Shown here in pieces: positions 52,076 through 63,516 of a stretch of DNA of 64,000 bases. The DNA comes from Ralstonia sp. A12. Its GTDB lineage: Bacteria; Pseudomonadota; Gammaproteobacteria; Burkholderiales; Burkholderiaceae. The stretch spans positions 124,001-188,000 of the forward strand of contig NZ_JSZO01000002.1 of the NCBI RefSeq assembly GCF_000801955.1. Reading direction: 5' to 3'. Under the pieces are notes generated by a model, which was not told where the DNA came from, did no database searches, and was given only the letters and a program-made list of their open reading frames with translations. The number at the start of each line of letters is the position of its first letter. Positions within the stretch are counted from its first letter, which is position 1. Position numbers and translations under genes: made by a program.

Positions 52076-52768
52076 TCACCACAAATAGAACAACGCAAAG
52101 ATGAACACCCAGACGAGATCGACGAAGTGCCAGTACAGGCCCGCGATCTCGACGATCTGGAAGTTGCCGTGTTCGGCAAAGCCCGGCTGCCGGATCTTGC
52201 GCGCGATCAGCAGCAGATAGATCACGCCGCAGGTCACGTGAAAACCATGGAACCCGGTAATCATGAAAAAGCACGCACCAAACTGCGCGGCGCCCAGCGG
52301 GTTGCCCCACGGCCGCACGCCTTCGAGCACGATCAGCTTGGTCCACTCGAACGCCTGCAGGCAGACGAAGCTGGCGCCCAGCAGCGCAGTGGCCAGCATG
52401 AGCGCGGCCGCACGTTTGGCGTTGCGCCGGTAGCCAAAGTTGACGGCCATTGCCATGGTGCCGCTGCTGCTGATGAGCACGAAGGTCATGATGGCGATCA
52501 GCAGCAGTGGCACCTCTACGCTGCCGATCTTCATGCCGAACACCTCGGCCGTGTCGGGCCACGGCACCGTGGTCGACATGCGCACCGTCATGTAGCCGAT
52601 CAGGAAGCTGCTGAAGATGAAGGTGTCCGACAGCAGGAAGATCCACATCATGGCCTTTCCCCACGGCACCTTGAAGGCTTCGCGGTCGGCCGACCAGTCG
52701 TTGACGATGCCGTGCCAGCCCTCGGGCAAGGCTTCAGCAGAATCACTCGGGAGCGTGGGGGTGCTCAT
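52076..52768 (-). CDS. Cytochrome c oxidase subunit III-like protein (long copy)
   Basis: A 230-residue protein with about five helices. It contains KVPWGKAMMWIFLLSDTFIFSSFLIGYM, ISSSGTMAMAVNFGYRRNAKRAAALML, CLQAFEWTKLIVLEG, and the diagnostic FMITGFHGFHVTCGVIYLLLI and LYWHFVDLVWVFIFALFYLW. This is the CoxIII/CyoC pattern (HGxHV and WHFVDxVWxxxF). Its start overlaps the stop of the preceding subunit III-like gene (ATGA). With that gene it forms a pair of two different subunit III-type proteins in one oxidase operon. Confidence 0.92.
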   Translation of the reverse strand: MSTPTLPSDSAEALPEGWHGIVNDWSADREAFKVPWGKAMMWIFLLSDTFIFSSFLIGYMTVRMSTTVPWPDTAEVFGMKIGSVEVPLLLIAIMTFVLISSSGTMAMAVNFGYRRNAKRAAALMLATALLGASFVCLQAFEWTKLIVLEGVRPWGNPLGAAQFGACFFMITGFHGFHVTCGVIYLLLIARKIRQPGFAEHGNFQIVEIAGLYWHFVDLVWVFIFALFYLW

Positions 52769-53397
52769 GGCGTGGCTCCATACAACGGCCCGCAGACGGC
52801 GGTGACGAACGCAGGGGTGATCCACCACATCGCCGCCAGCAGCACGAGCCACACGGCCAGCAGGAAGTGCCAGTACGTTGTGCACAGGGCGATGGCGCGC
52901 TGGGTGCGGTATTGGGCAAATGCAGCGTTGCTGCGCAGGCGTGCGACTGTCACCGCCCAGACGATGAGCCCGCCGATCACGTGTGCGGCATGCAGGCCGG
53001 TGAAGACATAGAGGAAGCTGTTGGATGGGTTGACTGTAACCCCTTGCCCGCTGGCCGAGAGTTGCTGCCACGCAGTCCATTGGCCGAAGACGAACAGTGC
53101 GGCGAGTGCACCGCCTGCCAACAACCAGATCGTGCGGCGTCCGTCTGCGCGCCGTGCCAGCTCCATCGCCAAGCTGGCCAACGCGAGTGCACCGGTGTTC
53201 CACCACAACAGCACGGGGTGGGGCACGGGCATCCAATCGGGTTCGCGCATGCGCATTGCATAGGCCAGGATCAGCAGCGAGAACAGCGCCGTCACCACAC
53301 CCATGAAGACGCGCAGGCCCGTTTTTCCCACATTCTGGCCAGCGCTTGGTAGAACAGGTGGAGCATCAGGAACGAAGTGGCGGGGCAGGGTCGTCAT
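52765..53397 (-). CDS. Cytochrome c oxidase subunit III-like protein (short copy)
   Basis: A 210-residue protein with about five helices. It contains LRVFMGVVTALFSLLILAYAMRM, PHPVLLWWNTGALALASLAMELAR, FVFGQWTAWQQL, SFLYVFTGLHAAHVIGGLIVW and TTYWHFLLAVWLVLLAAMWW. These correspond to CoxIII helices and the HAxHV/YWHF signature, though the sequence differs strongly from the next gene. It overlaps both neighbours by 4 nt. A second subunit III in caa3 operons has been seen in related bacteria; its separate role is unknown. Confidence 0.88.
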   Translation of the reverse strand: MTTLPRHFVPDAPPVLPSAGQNVGKTGLRVFMGVVTALFSLLILAYAMRMREPDWMPVPHPVLLWWNTGALALASLAMELARRADGRRTIWLLAGGALAALFVFGQWTAWQQLSASGQGVTVNPSNSFLYVFTGLHAAHVIGGLIVWAVTVARLRSNAAFAQYRTQRAIALCTTYWHFLLAVWLVLLAAMWWITPAFVTAVCGPLYGATP

Positions 53398-55163
53398 GCG
53401 CGCACCCCGCCAGCGTGGAGGATGTCGGCTTCCGTTTCAGGCGCACCAGGTGCACCGGAAGGCGGCTCGTTCTGCGGCACGAAGTCTTCCGTGCGATCAG
53501 GCGGGCTGTACTCATACGCCCAGCGATAGACCACCGGCAGCGTCGGCCCCCAGTTGCCGTGCACGGGCGGCGTTTGCGGGGTCTGCCATTCGAGCGTGGT
53601 GGCGCGCCACGGGTTGCCGCCGGCCTGCTTGCCGCGCACCAGGCTCCACGCCAGGTTGAAGAGAAACAGCAACTGCGCCACGCCCACGATGATCGCGATG
53701 ATGGTGATGAACGTATTCAGCGTCTGTGCAGATGGGGGGATGAAGCTGTAGCCCTCATACGCGTAGTACCGGCGCGGCATGCCCAGCACGCCCAGGTAGT
53801 GCATCGGGAAGTAGATCAGGTAGGTGCCGATGAAGGTGATCCAGAAATGCGCGCGGCCCAGCGTGTCGTTCAGCATGCGGCCCGTCACCTTCGGATACCA
53901 GTGATAGAGGCCGCCAAACACCACCAGGATCGGCGACACGCCCATCACCATATGGAAGTGCGCAACCACGAAGTACGTGTTGGAGAGCGGAATGTCCACG
54001 CTCACGTTGCCGAGGAAGAGCCCCGTCAACCCGCCGATGACGAACGTGCTGATGAAGCCGATGGCAAACAGCATCGGTACGGTCAGGTGGATGTCCCCAC
54101 GCCACAGCGTGAGCACCCAGTTGTAGACCTTGAGCGCCGTCGGGATGGCAATGATGAGCGTGGTGGTGGCAAAGAAGAAGCCGAAGTACGGATTCATGCC
54201 CGACACGAACATGTGGTGCGCCCACACCACGAACGACAGCACGCCGATGATGATGATGGCCCACACCATCATCTTGTAGCCGAAGATGTTCTTGCGCGCG
54301 TGCGTGCTGATGAGGTCTGACACGATGCCGAAGGCCGGCAGCGCAACGATGTACACCTCGGGGTGCCCGAAGAACCAGAACAGGTGCTGGAACAGCAACG
54401 GGCTGCCGCCGGCATGCTGGAGATGCTGCCCCATCGACACCACCGCCGGTACGAAGAAGCTCGTGCCCAGCGTCTTGTCGAGCAGCATCATGATGGCCGA
54501 CACGAACAGTGCAGGAAACGCCAACAGCGCTAGCACGGTTGCCGTGAAGATGCCCCAGACAGTCAACGGCATGCGCATCAGCGTCATGCCGCGCGTGCGC
54601 GCCTGCAGCGTGGTCGTTACGTAGTTGAGCCCGCCCATGGTGGCCGCAACGATGAAGATCGCCAGCGACACCAGCATCAGCACGATGCCCCATTCCGTGC
54701 CCGGTGTGCCCGGCAGGATGGCTTGCGGCGGATACAGCGTCCAGCCCGCGCCGGTCGGCCCACCCGGCACGAAAAAGCTTGCCACCAGCACCAGCACCGC
54801 CACCAGGTAGACCCAGTAGCTGAGCATGTTCAGGAACGGGAACACCATGTCGCGCGCGCCGAGCATCAGCGGGATCAGGTAGTTGCCGAAGCCGCCCAGG
54901 AACAGCGCCGTGAGCAGGTAGATCACCATGATCATCCCGTGCATGGTGACGAACTGGTAGTAGTGGTTGGCGTCGATAAAGGCGAACTTGCCCGGAAAGC
55001 CCAGCTGTAACCGCATCAGGTTCGACAACACGAGCCCCACCAGCCCGATGGCGATGGCCGTGAGCGAGTACTGCACCGCGATGACCTTGTGGTCCTGGCT
55101 CCAGACGTAGCGTGTCCAGAAGCTCTGTGGGCCGTGGTCGTGGTCGGTGTGTGCGTAGGACAT
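53394..55163 (-). CDS. ctaD: Cytochrome c oxidase subunit I (A1-type heme-copper oxidase)
   Basis: A 589-residue, 12-helix catalytic subunit. Heme a ligand His75 is in FVTMHGMIMVIYLL. CuB and active-site residues are His267, Glu269 and Tyr271 in FGHPEVYI (A1 type, with the D-channel Glu), His316/His317 in WAHHMFVSG, and heme ligands His402/His404 in VVAHFHMVMG. Length and motifs match CtaD/CoxA. It starts at 55163, 12 nt after the subunit II stop. It reduces oxygen to water and pumps protons in the inner membrane. Confidence 0.96.
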   Translation of the reverse strand: MSYAHTDHDHGPQSFWTRYVWSQDHKVIAVQYSLTAIAIGLVGLVLSNLMRLQLGFPGKFAFIDANHYYQFVTMHGMIMVIYLLTALFLGGFGNYLIPLMLGARDMVFPFLNMLSYWVYLVAVLVLVASFFVPGGPTGAGWTLYPPQAILPGTPGTEWGIVLMLVSLAIFIVAATMGGLNYVTTTLQARTRGMTLMRMPLTVWGIFTATVLALLAFPALFVSAIMMLLDKTLGTSFFVPAVVSMGQHLQHAGGSPLLFQHLFWFFGHPEVYIVALPAFGIVSDLISTHARKNIFGYKMMVWAIIIIGVLSFVVWAHHMFVSGMNPYFGFFFATTTLIIAIPTALKVYNWVLTLWRGDIHLTVPMLFAIGFISTFVIGGLTGLFLGNVSVDIPLSNTYFVVAHFHMVMGVSPILVVFGGLYHWYPKVTGRMLNDTLGRAHFWITFIGTYLIYFPMHYLGVLGMPRRYYAYEGYSFIPPSAQTLNTFITIIAIIVGVAQLLFLFNLAWSLVRGKQAGGNPWRATTLEWQTPQTPPVHGNWGPTLPVVYRWAYEYSPPDRTEDFVPQNEPPSGAPGAPETEADILHAGGVRA

Positions 55164-55175
55164 GGAGTCTCCTCG

Positions 55176-56336
55176 CTACGGTTTTGCGGCGGTGGCTGCA
55201 GCGTCGGCACCTTGCGCCTTGATGTAGGCCACCAGCGCCGACAACTCCTGCTCGCTCAGATCGAAGTTCGGCATGATCGGTGCGAAGCCTTTCACCACGC
55301 GCGCTTTCGGGTCGCGGATGAAAGCACGCAGATAGGCTTCATCGGCCGTCGCGGTTGATCCGTCGGCCATGGTCTGGGTGGAGCCGTACAGGCCCTTCCA
55401 CGTGGGGCCAACACCAGGGCTGCCGTTGATCGTGTGACAGGCAACGCAGCCCTTGGCCTGCGCGATCGCCTTGCCTTGTTCTGCCAACGCCTGCGCGCTG
55501 CCGCCGGCGGTAGCGGATGCCGCTTGCACCTTGGCTTGCTCGTGTTGCTCAAGCGTGGGTTGCTGCGCCAGCCAGCGCGCGAACGACGCTTCATCTTCCA
55601 CCACCACCACGCCGCGCATGTTGGAGTGGCCGATGCCGCAGAGCTGCGCACACAGGATGTCGTAGCGGCCCGCCTTGGTGGGGGTGAACCAGAAGGTCGT
55701 GACCATGCCCGGCACCATGTTCATGCGCGCGCGGAACGGCGGCACATAGAAGTCGTGCAGCACATCGCGCGAGCGCGCCAGCACCTGGATCGGGCGGTTC
55801 AGCGGCAGGTGCACCTCGGCGGCGTCGATCAGGTGGTTGTCGCGTCCGTTGGGGTCGTTGGGGTTCAGGCCGAACGGGTTGTCGTCGGAGATGTAGCGCA
55901 CGTCGGTCGTGCCGAGCTTGCCGCCCGCGCCGGCAAAGCGGAAGCGCCACTGCCACTGCTGCCCCAGCACTTCCATCTGCAACGCGTTGGCCGGTGGGCG
56001 CACGTAATCGGCATAGACAAACAGGCCCGGTGCCAGCATCGCCGCCACGCCCACGGAGGTGATGCCGATCAGCCACCATTCCAGGCGGCGGTTGTGTGGC
56101 TCGTACGTGGCACGGTGGCCGTTGGGGTTGCCTTCCCTGTGGCGGTAGCGCAGGAGCGCCGCGACGACGAAGAGATTGATGGCGATGAACAGCGCGCCGG
56201 TGATGACGATGGTGATCGTCAGCGTGTCGTCCATGCGGACCCAGTTGGACGCGATCGGTGTGATCCACCACGGGCTGACAAAGTGAAACCCCACCGCCAG
56301 CACGACGATCAGCACAAGCGCAATCGCAAGGGCCAT
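55176..56336 (-). CDS. ctaC: caa3-type cytochrome c oxidase subunit II with fused cytochrome c domain
   Basis: A 386-residue protein. Two N-terminal helices (about 4-21, 42-63, with a third segment near 88-110) precede the CuA domain, with His194, then CAQLCGIGHSNM giving Cys229, Cys233, His237 and Met240. A C-terminal class I cytochrome c domain has CVACH (297-301) and axial Met355 in FAPIMPNF. The fusion defines a caa3-type enzyme that takes electrons directly from the fused heme. The start at 56336 has GGGAGGTG upstream; a version ten codons longer lacks a signal-like improvement. It is the first gene of the oxidase operon. Confidence 0.96.
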   Translation of the reverse strand: MALAIALVLIVVLAVGFHFVSPWWITPIASNWVRMDDTLTITIVITGALFIAINLFVVAALLRYRHREGNPNGHRATYEPHNRRLEWWLIGITSVGVAAMLAPGLFVYADYVRPPANALQMEVLGQQWQWRFRFAGAGGKLGTTDVRYISDDNPFGLNPNDPNGRDNHLIDAAEVHLPLNRPIQVLARSRDVLHDFYVPPFRARMNMVPGMVTTFWFTPTKAGRYDILCAQLCGIGHSNMRGVVVVEDEASFARWLAQQPTLEQHEQAKVQAASATAGGSAQALAEQGKAIAQAKGCVACHTINGSPGVGPTWKGLYGSTQTMADGSTATADEAYLRAFIRDPKARVVKGFAPIMPNFDLSEQELSALVAYIKAQGADAAATAAKP

Positions 56337-56482
56337 GGGCACCTCCCGCCGAGGATCTTCCTCCACACGCTAAGGACAGGCTAGGTCGCGCACTCGGATC
56401 GTGCAAGGCAACGAAAGGAGGACGCGCGCCCGGCATGCGGATAGCGCGGATGCACGCTCTGCATGCTGCGATGCAATGCAAA

Positions 56483-56519
56483 ACGGCCGCCTCCGGCATG
56501 TGTTGCCGCAGGCGGCCGT
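56483..56519 (-). terminator. Intrinsic terminator downstream of the 170-residue membrane-protein gene
   Basis: ACGGCCGCCT (56483-56492) and AGGCGGCCGT (56510-56519) form a perfect 10-bp stem with a 17-nt loop. Read on the minus strand the stem is followed by TTTT, so it would end transcription of the gene at 56571-57083 before the oxidase operon begins. Confidence 0.7.
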
Positions 56520-56570
56520 CTCCTGATGGCGTCGGGTGTCTTGCGGCGCCGCAGGAAAAAAAACGGCGCG

Positions 56571-57083
56571 TCAGTGCATCGTTTCCTGGGCGCGCCGCTC
56601 CAGCATGCCGTATGTGACAGCCGTGACCGCGCCAAATAGCAGGTTCGCCAGCAACGGCCCGGACCCGCGCTCTGAGGCGAACCATGGGAATACAGCCGTC
56701 ATGCCGTAGAAGTTGACCACGTACGCCACGATCCCGAAGGCCACCCCAATGGCGGCAAGCATGCCCATGCTTGAGTCAAAGTGGAATGGAGCGATGATGG
56801 CCCCAAGAATCATCCCCATGATGGCGCCCAGCACGAAGTGCAGCACCAGCGCGGTTGCCACGATGCCGAAGCTGAACAGCGACATCTGCTCAAGCGCCCC
56901 CTGGCCCATCACCATGGCCGCGATCTTGTGGGTCGGGCGCCACGGGCTTTCATTGAGCACCATGGTCGACCAGAAGAACTCCAGCACGATGACCAGTGCG
57001 CCACCCACAATGCCCGACACGGCGGCGGCCATCCAGTCAGGCATGCGGCGCTCCCAATGATGCGATTGCATATGCAGTTCCAT
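56571..57083 (-). CDS. Predicted four-helix membrane protein of unknown function
   Basis: A 170-residue inner-membrane protein. Hydrophobic segments are at about 19-39 (AAVSGIVGGALVIVLEFFW), 68-98 (LFSFGIVATALVLHFVLGAIMGMILG), 108-128 and 140-160. The segment NESPWRPTHKIAAMVMGQGALE lies between the first two and is distinctive. The start at 57083 has AGGAGG upstream. It lies just upstream of the caa3 operon on the same strand, but with its own terminator. I know no function; similar proteins are placed near oxidases or stress genes in relatives. Confidence 0.8.
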   Translation of the reverse strand: MELHMQSHHWERRMPDWMAAAVSGIVGGALVIVLEFFWSTMVLNESPWRPTHKIAAMVMGQGALEQMSLFSFGIVATALVLHFVLGAIMGMILGAIIAPFHFDSSMGMLAAIGVAFGIVAYVVNFYGMTAVFPWFASERGSGPLLANLLFGAVTAVTYGMLERRAQETMH

Positions 57084-57183
57084 ACGGACCTCCTGCTGAT
57101 GTATCTACGTCAGCACTTAAGCATCGGAAGCGCCACTCGCAGTGCTCGAAAGCGCCACTCGCACAAGTGCCCTTTTGCGTAAC

Positions 57184-57660
57184 TCAGTCTGGCAGATACG
57201 GGTGCCAACGCAAGCTACAAAAACCCTGCGCATCACACAGCACTACCGCGTTCTGCTCGAAGGTCAGCATCAGGGTGTCGGCGATGGCCCAAGGGTCAAC
57301 GCTGTCGACGAAGAGCAGCAGGCTGGGCTCCGGTGCCCACGCATTTGATATGCCCGTGGGCGTGTCTTCAGGCGGGCCGCCCTCGCCCGCAAGCCAAGGC
57401 ATGCCACGTGCGATGGCCCAGGCAAGCAGCTTGGTCTGGCGCGCGGCGTTCTCCTCTGCAGAGACCGGGTGCGAGAACGGCTGGTGCGCCGTCACGAACA
57501 CGGCCCACGGTGCATCGGCTTGTGCAAGCAGCGCGGCCACGCTCGGGTTGGCGGCATCGATGGGCAGCAGCACGTCGCCTTGCGGCGATTCGACGCGATA
57601 CCGTGCGCTGCGGTAGGCCGCAATTAACTCGGGTGTGGGAGCAGGTGGATGCCGGTGCAT
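57184..57660 (-). CDS. DUF3293-family protein
   Basis: A 158-residue cytoplasmic protein. It contains LIAAYRSARYRV, WAVFVTAHQPFSHPVSAEENAARQTKLLAWA, and the closing LMLTFEQNAVVLCDAQGFCSLRW, with a conserved TA.NP/QP-S-E-N pattern, which I recognise as DUF3293. The fold and function are unknown. It is divergent from uspA, with a 133-bp promoter gap between them. Confidence 0.75.
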   Translation of the reverse strand: MHRHPPAPTPELIAAYRSARYRVESPQGDVLLPIDAANPSVAALLAQADAPWAVFVTAHQPFSHPVSAEENAARQTKLLAWAIARGMPWLAGEGGPPEDTPTGISNAWAPEPSLLLFVDSVDPWAIADTLMLTFEQNAVVLCDAQGFCSLRWHPYLPD

Positions 57661-57793
57661 TGTTGTGTCACTTGGTCACAGTCATCTGATTTGGCGCAAC
57701 GCAAAAGGGCCGTGGATGTCACAGAATACGCATGTGCCGGCAAAGCCGTGCCATAGCAATCATCTACAACCACTCTCCTGCGAGGCTTCAACC

Positions 57794-58249
57794 ATGTACA
57801 AGAAAATCCTGGTCGCCGTGGATGGCAGCGAAACCAGCAAACTGGCCCTGACCGAAGCTGTGCGCTTGGCCAAGGCTTTCCAGAGCACCGTGCGTGCTGT
57901 GTATATCGTCGACAGCCCGGCCATGCTGTTCGACGTCGGCTACTACGACCCGAGCGAGCTGCGCAAATCATTCATCCAGGCCGGCACCGCACTGCTGGCC
58001 GATACCGGCGCCACGCTGACCAAGGAAGGCCTGACGCACGAGACCGCGCTGGTGGAAACCGAAAGCGTGGGCGAAGACGTGGCCGGCGCGCTGCAGCGCG
58101 AGGCCGTCAAGTGGGGCGCTGACGCCGTGGTGATCGGCACGCACGGCCGCCGCGGTCTGGCGCATGTCATGCTGGGCAGCGTGGCCGAGAAGTTCATCCG
58201 CCAGGCCACCATGCCGGTGTTGCTGGTGCGTGGTCCCGCCAAGGGCTGA
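57794..58249 (+). CDS. Universal stress protein (UspA family)
   Basis: A 151-residue UspA-fold protein. It opens YKKILVAVDGSETSKLALTEAVRLAK and carries the ATP-binding pattern G-2x-G-9x-G-S/T in GTHGRRGLAHVMLGSVAEKFIR, ending MPVLLVRGP. This is the nucleotide-binding subgroup. Such proteins accumulate under starvation, oxygen or redox stress. The start at 57794 is preceded by CTGCGAGGC; a longer frame has no family match. It lies beside the oxidase and membrane genes, hinting at respiratory stress, though this is only positional. Confidence 0.94.
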   Translation: MYKKILVAVDGSETSKLALTEAVRLAKAFQSTVRAVYIVDSPAMLFDVGYYDPSELRKSFIQAGTALLADTGATLTKEGLTHETALVETESVGEDVAGALQREAVKWGADAVVIGTHGRRGLAHVMLGSVAEKFIRQATMPVLLVRGPAKG

Positions 58250-58374
58250 GCATCGGTTGTTGTTGTGCAGGCGGAGGCTCGGCGGCATCGGCCAGATATC
58301 ATGTTGGGATGAGGGTCGCGGCCTGCGAGGTGCGCGATCCAGTTTGCTCCAAACGCCTCCGTCGTCATCCCACC

Positions 58375-59073
58375 ATGAATGTCACTCCAGACGCCCCGCA
58401 GCGTCGCGCTATCCGCACCCTGACCCCGCTCGAAGGACGCGTGCTCAGCGTCCTGGTCGAGAAGCAGAAAACGGTGCCCGACACCTACCCGCTGACGCTC
58501 AACGCGCTGGTTGCCGGCTGCAATCAGAAAACCGCACGCGCGCCGGTGATGACCGTGACCGAAGCCGAGATCCTCACGGCCATCGATGGACTGAAATCGA
58601 TAAGCCTGGTCATGGAGGGCAGCAGTAGTCGCGTGCCGCGCTTCGAGCACAACATGAATCGCGTGCTGGGTGTGCCGAGCCAATCCATCGCGTTGCTGAC
58701 CGTGCTGCTGCTGCGCGGCCCGCAGACCGCCGCGGAGCTGCGGCTGAACGCCGCACGGCTCCACGCCTTTGCCGACATCTCGTCCGTTGAAGCGTTTCTG
58801 GATGAGATGGCGGAAAGCGAGCCACCAACCGTCGTGAAGTTGCCGCGCACCCCGGGTGAGCGTGAAAGCCGTTGGATGCATCTGCTGTGCGGTGAAGTCG
58901 CGTCAACCGACATGCAGCAGAGCGGCACCGCCGACGAGGCCATCGCGCCTTCTGAATTCGAAGCGCTGAAAGCGGAGCAGAAGCGATTGGCCGACAAGGT
59001 CGCCCGGCTTCAGGCGCTGGTCGAACAGATGGCGGGGGAGTTGGGTATCTCGATCGACACGTCGACGCTGTAA
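58375..59073 (+). CDS. YceH-family (UPF0502/DUF480) protein
   Basis: A 232-residue protein with two winged-helix domains. It contains LTPLEGRVLSVLVEKQKTVPDTYPLTLNALVAGCNQKTARAPVM, the DUF480 signature, and ALLTVLLLRGPQTAAELRLNAARLHAFAD, typical of YceH. A C-terminal coiled coil (about 190-222: FEALKAEQKRLADKVARLQALVEQM) ends it. The family is widely conserved with no defined function; a DNA-binding role is inferred from the fold. The start at 58375 fits the known N-terminus (MNVTPDAPQRR); an earlier start gives an unconserved tail. Confidence 0.92.
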   Translation: MNVTPDAPQRRAIRTLTPLEGRVLSVLVEKQKTVPDTYPLTLNALVAGCNQKTARAPVMTVTEAEILTAIDGLKSISLVMEGSSSRVPRFEHNMNRVLGVPSQSIALLTVLLLRGPQTAAELRLNAARLHAFADISSVEAFLDEMAESEPPTVVKLPRTPGERESRWMHLLCGEVASTDMQQSGTADEAIAPSEFEALKAEQKRLADKVARLQALVEQMAGELGISIDTSTL

Positions 59074-59139
59074 GCGCGACGCGCCCGACTTCAAGCGTGT
59101 ACAGGCCCGGCATTGTGGGCCCGCACACAGGCCGTCAGT

Positions 59140-60969
<1,830 letters not shown>

Positions 60970-61004
60970 ACGGGTTCTCCTGGTGGGGTCTCGGGGCGGA
61001 ATAC

Positions 61005-61019
61005 TGTAATTTTCCTACA
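61005..61019. promoter_or_regulatory. HexR-type operator, edd side
   Basis: TGTAATTTTCCTACA fits the HexR consensus TGTARTNNNNNTACA and lies 36 nt upstream of the edd start. HexR, an RpiR-type regulator that senses KDPG, represses central glucose genes in many proteobacteria. Confidence 0.65.
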
Positions 61020-61193
61020 AACGAGCCGGCCGTGGTGCAGGGTTTTCCACAGGTGCCCGTTGCTTCCTGGCGGTTGAGCACGCGAATTGCGTGCCCGGAG
61101 AAGCGCCACGGGTCTGGCTGTGCGCCACTCCAGGCGTTCGGCGGTCGATCGGAAAACGTTGCCTGGACAGTCGTAACAACGTCTTGCCTGTGA

Positions 61194-61208
61194 TGTAGTA
61201 ATACTACA
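61194..61208. promoter_or_regulatory. HexR-type operator, zwf side
   Basis: TGTAGTAATACTACA is a perfect palindrome about one central base and matches the HexR box pattern (TGTAGTAAAATTACA-like). It lies 135 nt upstream of the zwf start, with promoter-like sequence following. Confidence 0.75.
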
Positions 61209-61342
61209 GAATGGGCGAGAAAAGCACGTTGTACCGCTAGCCGCCACAAAACGCGCTCACAATGAATCGACCTGATTCCTGCGCGCTTTTTCGTAGGTCT
61301 TCTAGGCTAGCCTAATCGATGGCTCACACACAGGAGAAGACG

Positions 61343-62811
<1,469 letters not shown>

Positions 62812-62812
<1 letters not shown>

Positions 62813-63516
62813 TGACGATGCAATGGCATGCCGTGGCTGACGCGCAAACGCAGGTCGCGCGCTTGGCAGAAGCCATTGCCGGCGCGCTTGCGCGCGTGAT
62901 CGACGAGCAGGGCAGCGCTTGCCTGGCTGTATCCGGTGGCCGCTCGCCCATCGCCTTGTTTGCCGCGCTGCGTGTGCTGCCACTGCGCTGGGCCAATGTA
63001 TCGATCACGCTGGTCGACGAGCGCGCCGTGCCGCCCGCGCATGCCGACAGCAACGCGCGCCTCGTGCGTGAGCACTTGCTGCAGGATGCGGCGGCGGTGG
63101 CGCGTTTCTTTCCGTTGGTGCTGTCACCGCATGTGCACGGCGAGTCGGTGGATGTGGATGCGTGTGTGGCGACCGCCAACGATCCGTTTCAGCAACCCGA
63201 CGTAGTGATCCTCGGTATGGGCGACGATGGGCACACGGCTTCATTGTTTCCCGATGCGGCAGAACTGGGCGACGGCATCGATCGCAAGCACGCGCCTGCA
63301 TATCTGCCGGTGCGCCCCGGTACGGCGCCGCATCGGCGCATCAGCCTGAACCTGTCGGCGTTGTGTGCGGCGCGGCGGCTGTTCCTGTCGATCACGGGGC
63401 CAGTCAAGCGCACGGTGTTCGATCAGGCGGCGCAGGGCGTGGCACAACACGCGCTGCCGGTGAGCTACGTCATTCATCAGCGGGAGGTACCGCTCGATGT
63501 CTATTGGACTGCATGA
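62812..63516 (+). CDS. pgl: 6-phosphogluconolactonase
   Basis: A 234-residue enzyme that hydrolyses 6-phosphogluconolactone. It shows LAVSGGRSPIALFAAL, VSITLVDERAVPPAHADSNARLVREHLL, and VVILGMGDDGHTASLFPDAAEL with the catalytic GMGxDGHxASLFP motif, the DevB/SOL-type signature. The ATG at 62812 shares its A with the zwf stop codon (TGATG); a GTG at 62809 is just upstream. Its end overlaps the glk start by 20 nt, so translation of the three genes is coupled. Confidence 0.95.

Larger units (their letters stand above)
60970..61342. other. 373-bp divergent promoter region between edd and zwf
   Basis: The gap carries two HexR-type boxes, one near each gene, and no open reading frame with protein-like texture. 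The edd-side leader is short (about 36 nt from box to start), whereas the zwf-side box is about 135 nt from its start, leaving room for a longer 5' leader. Confidence 0.6.
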
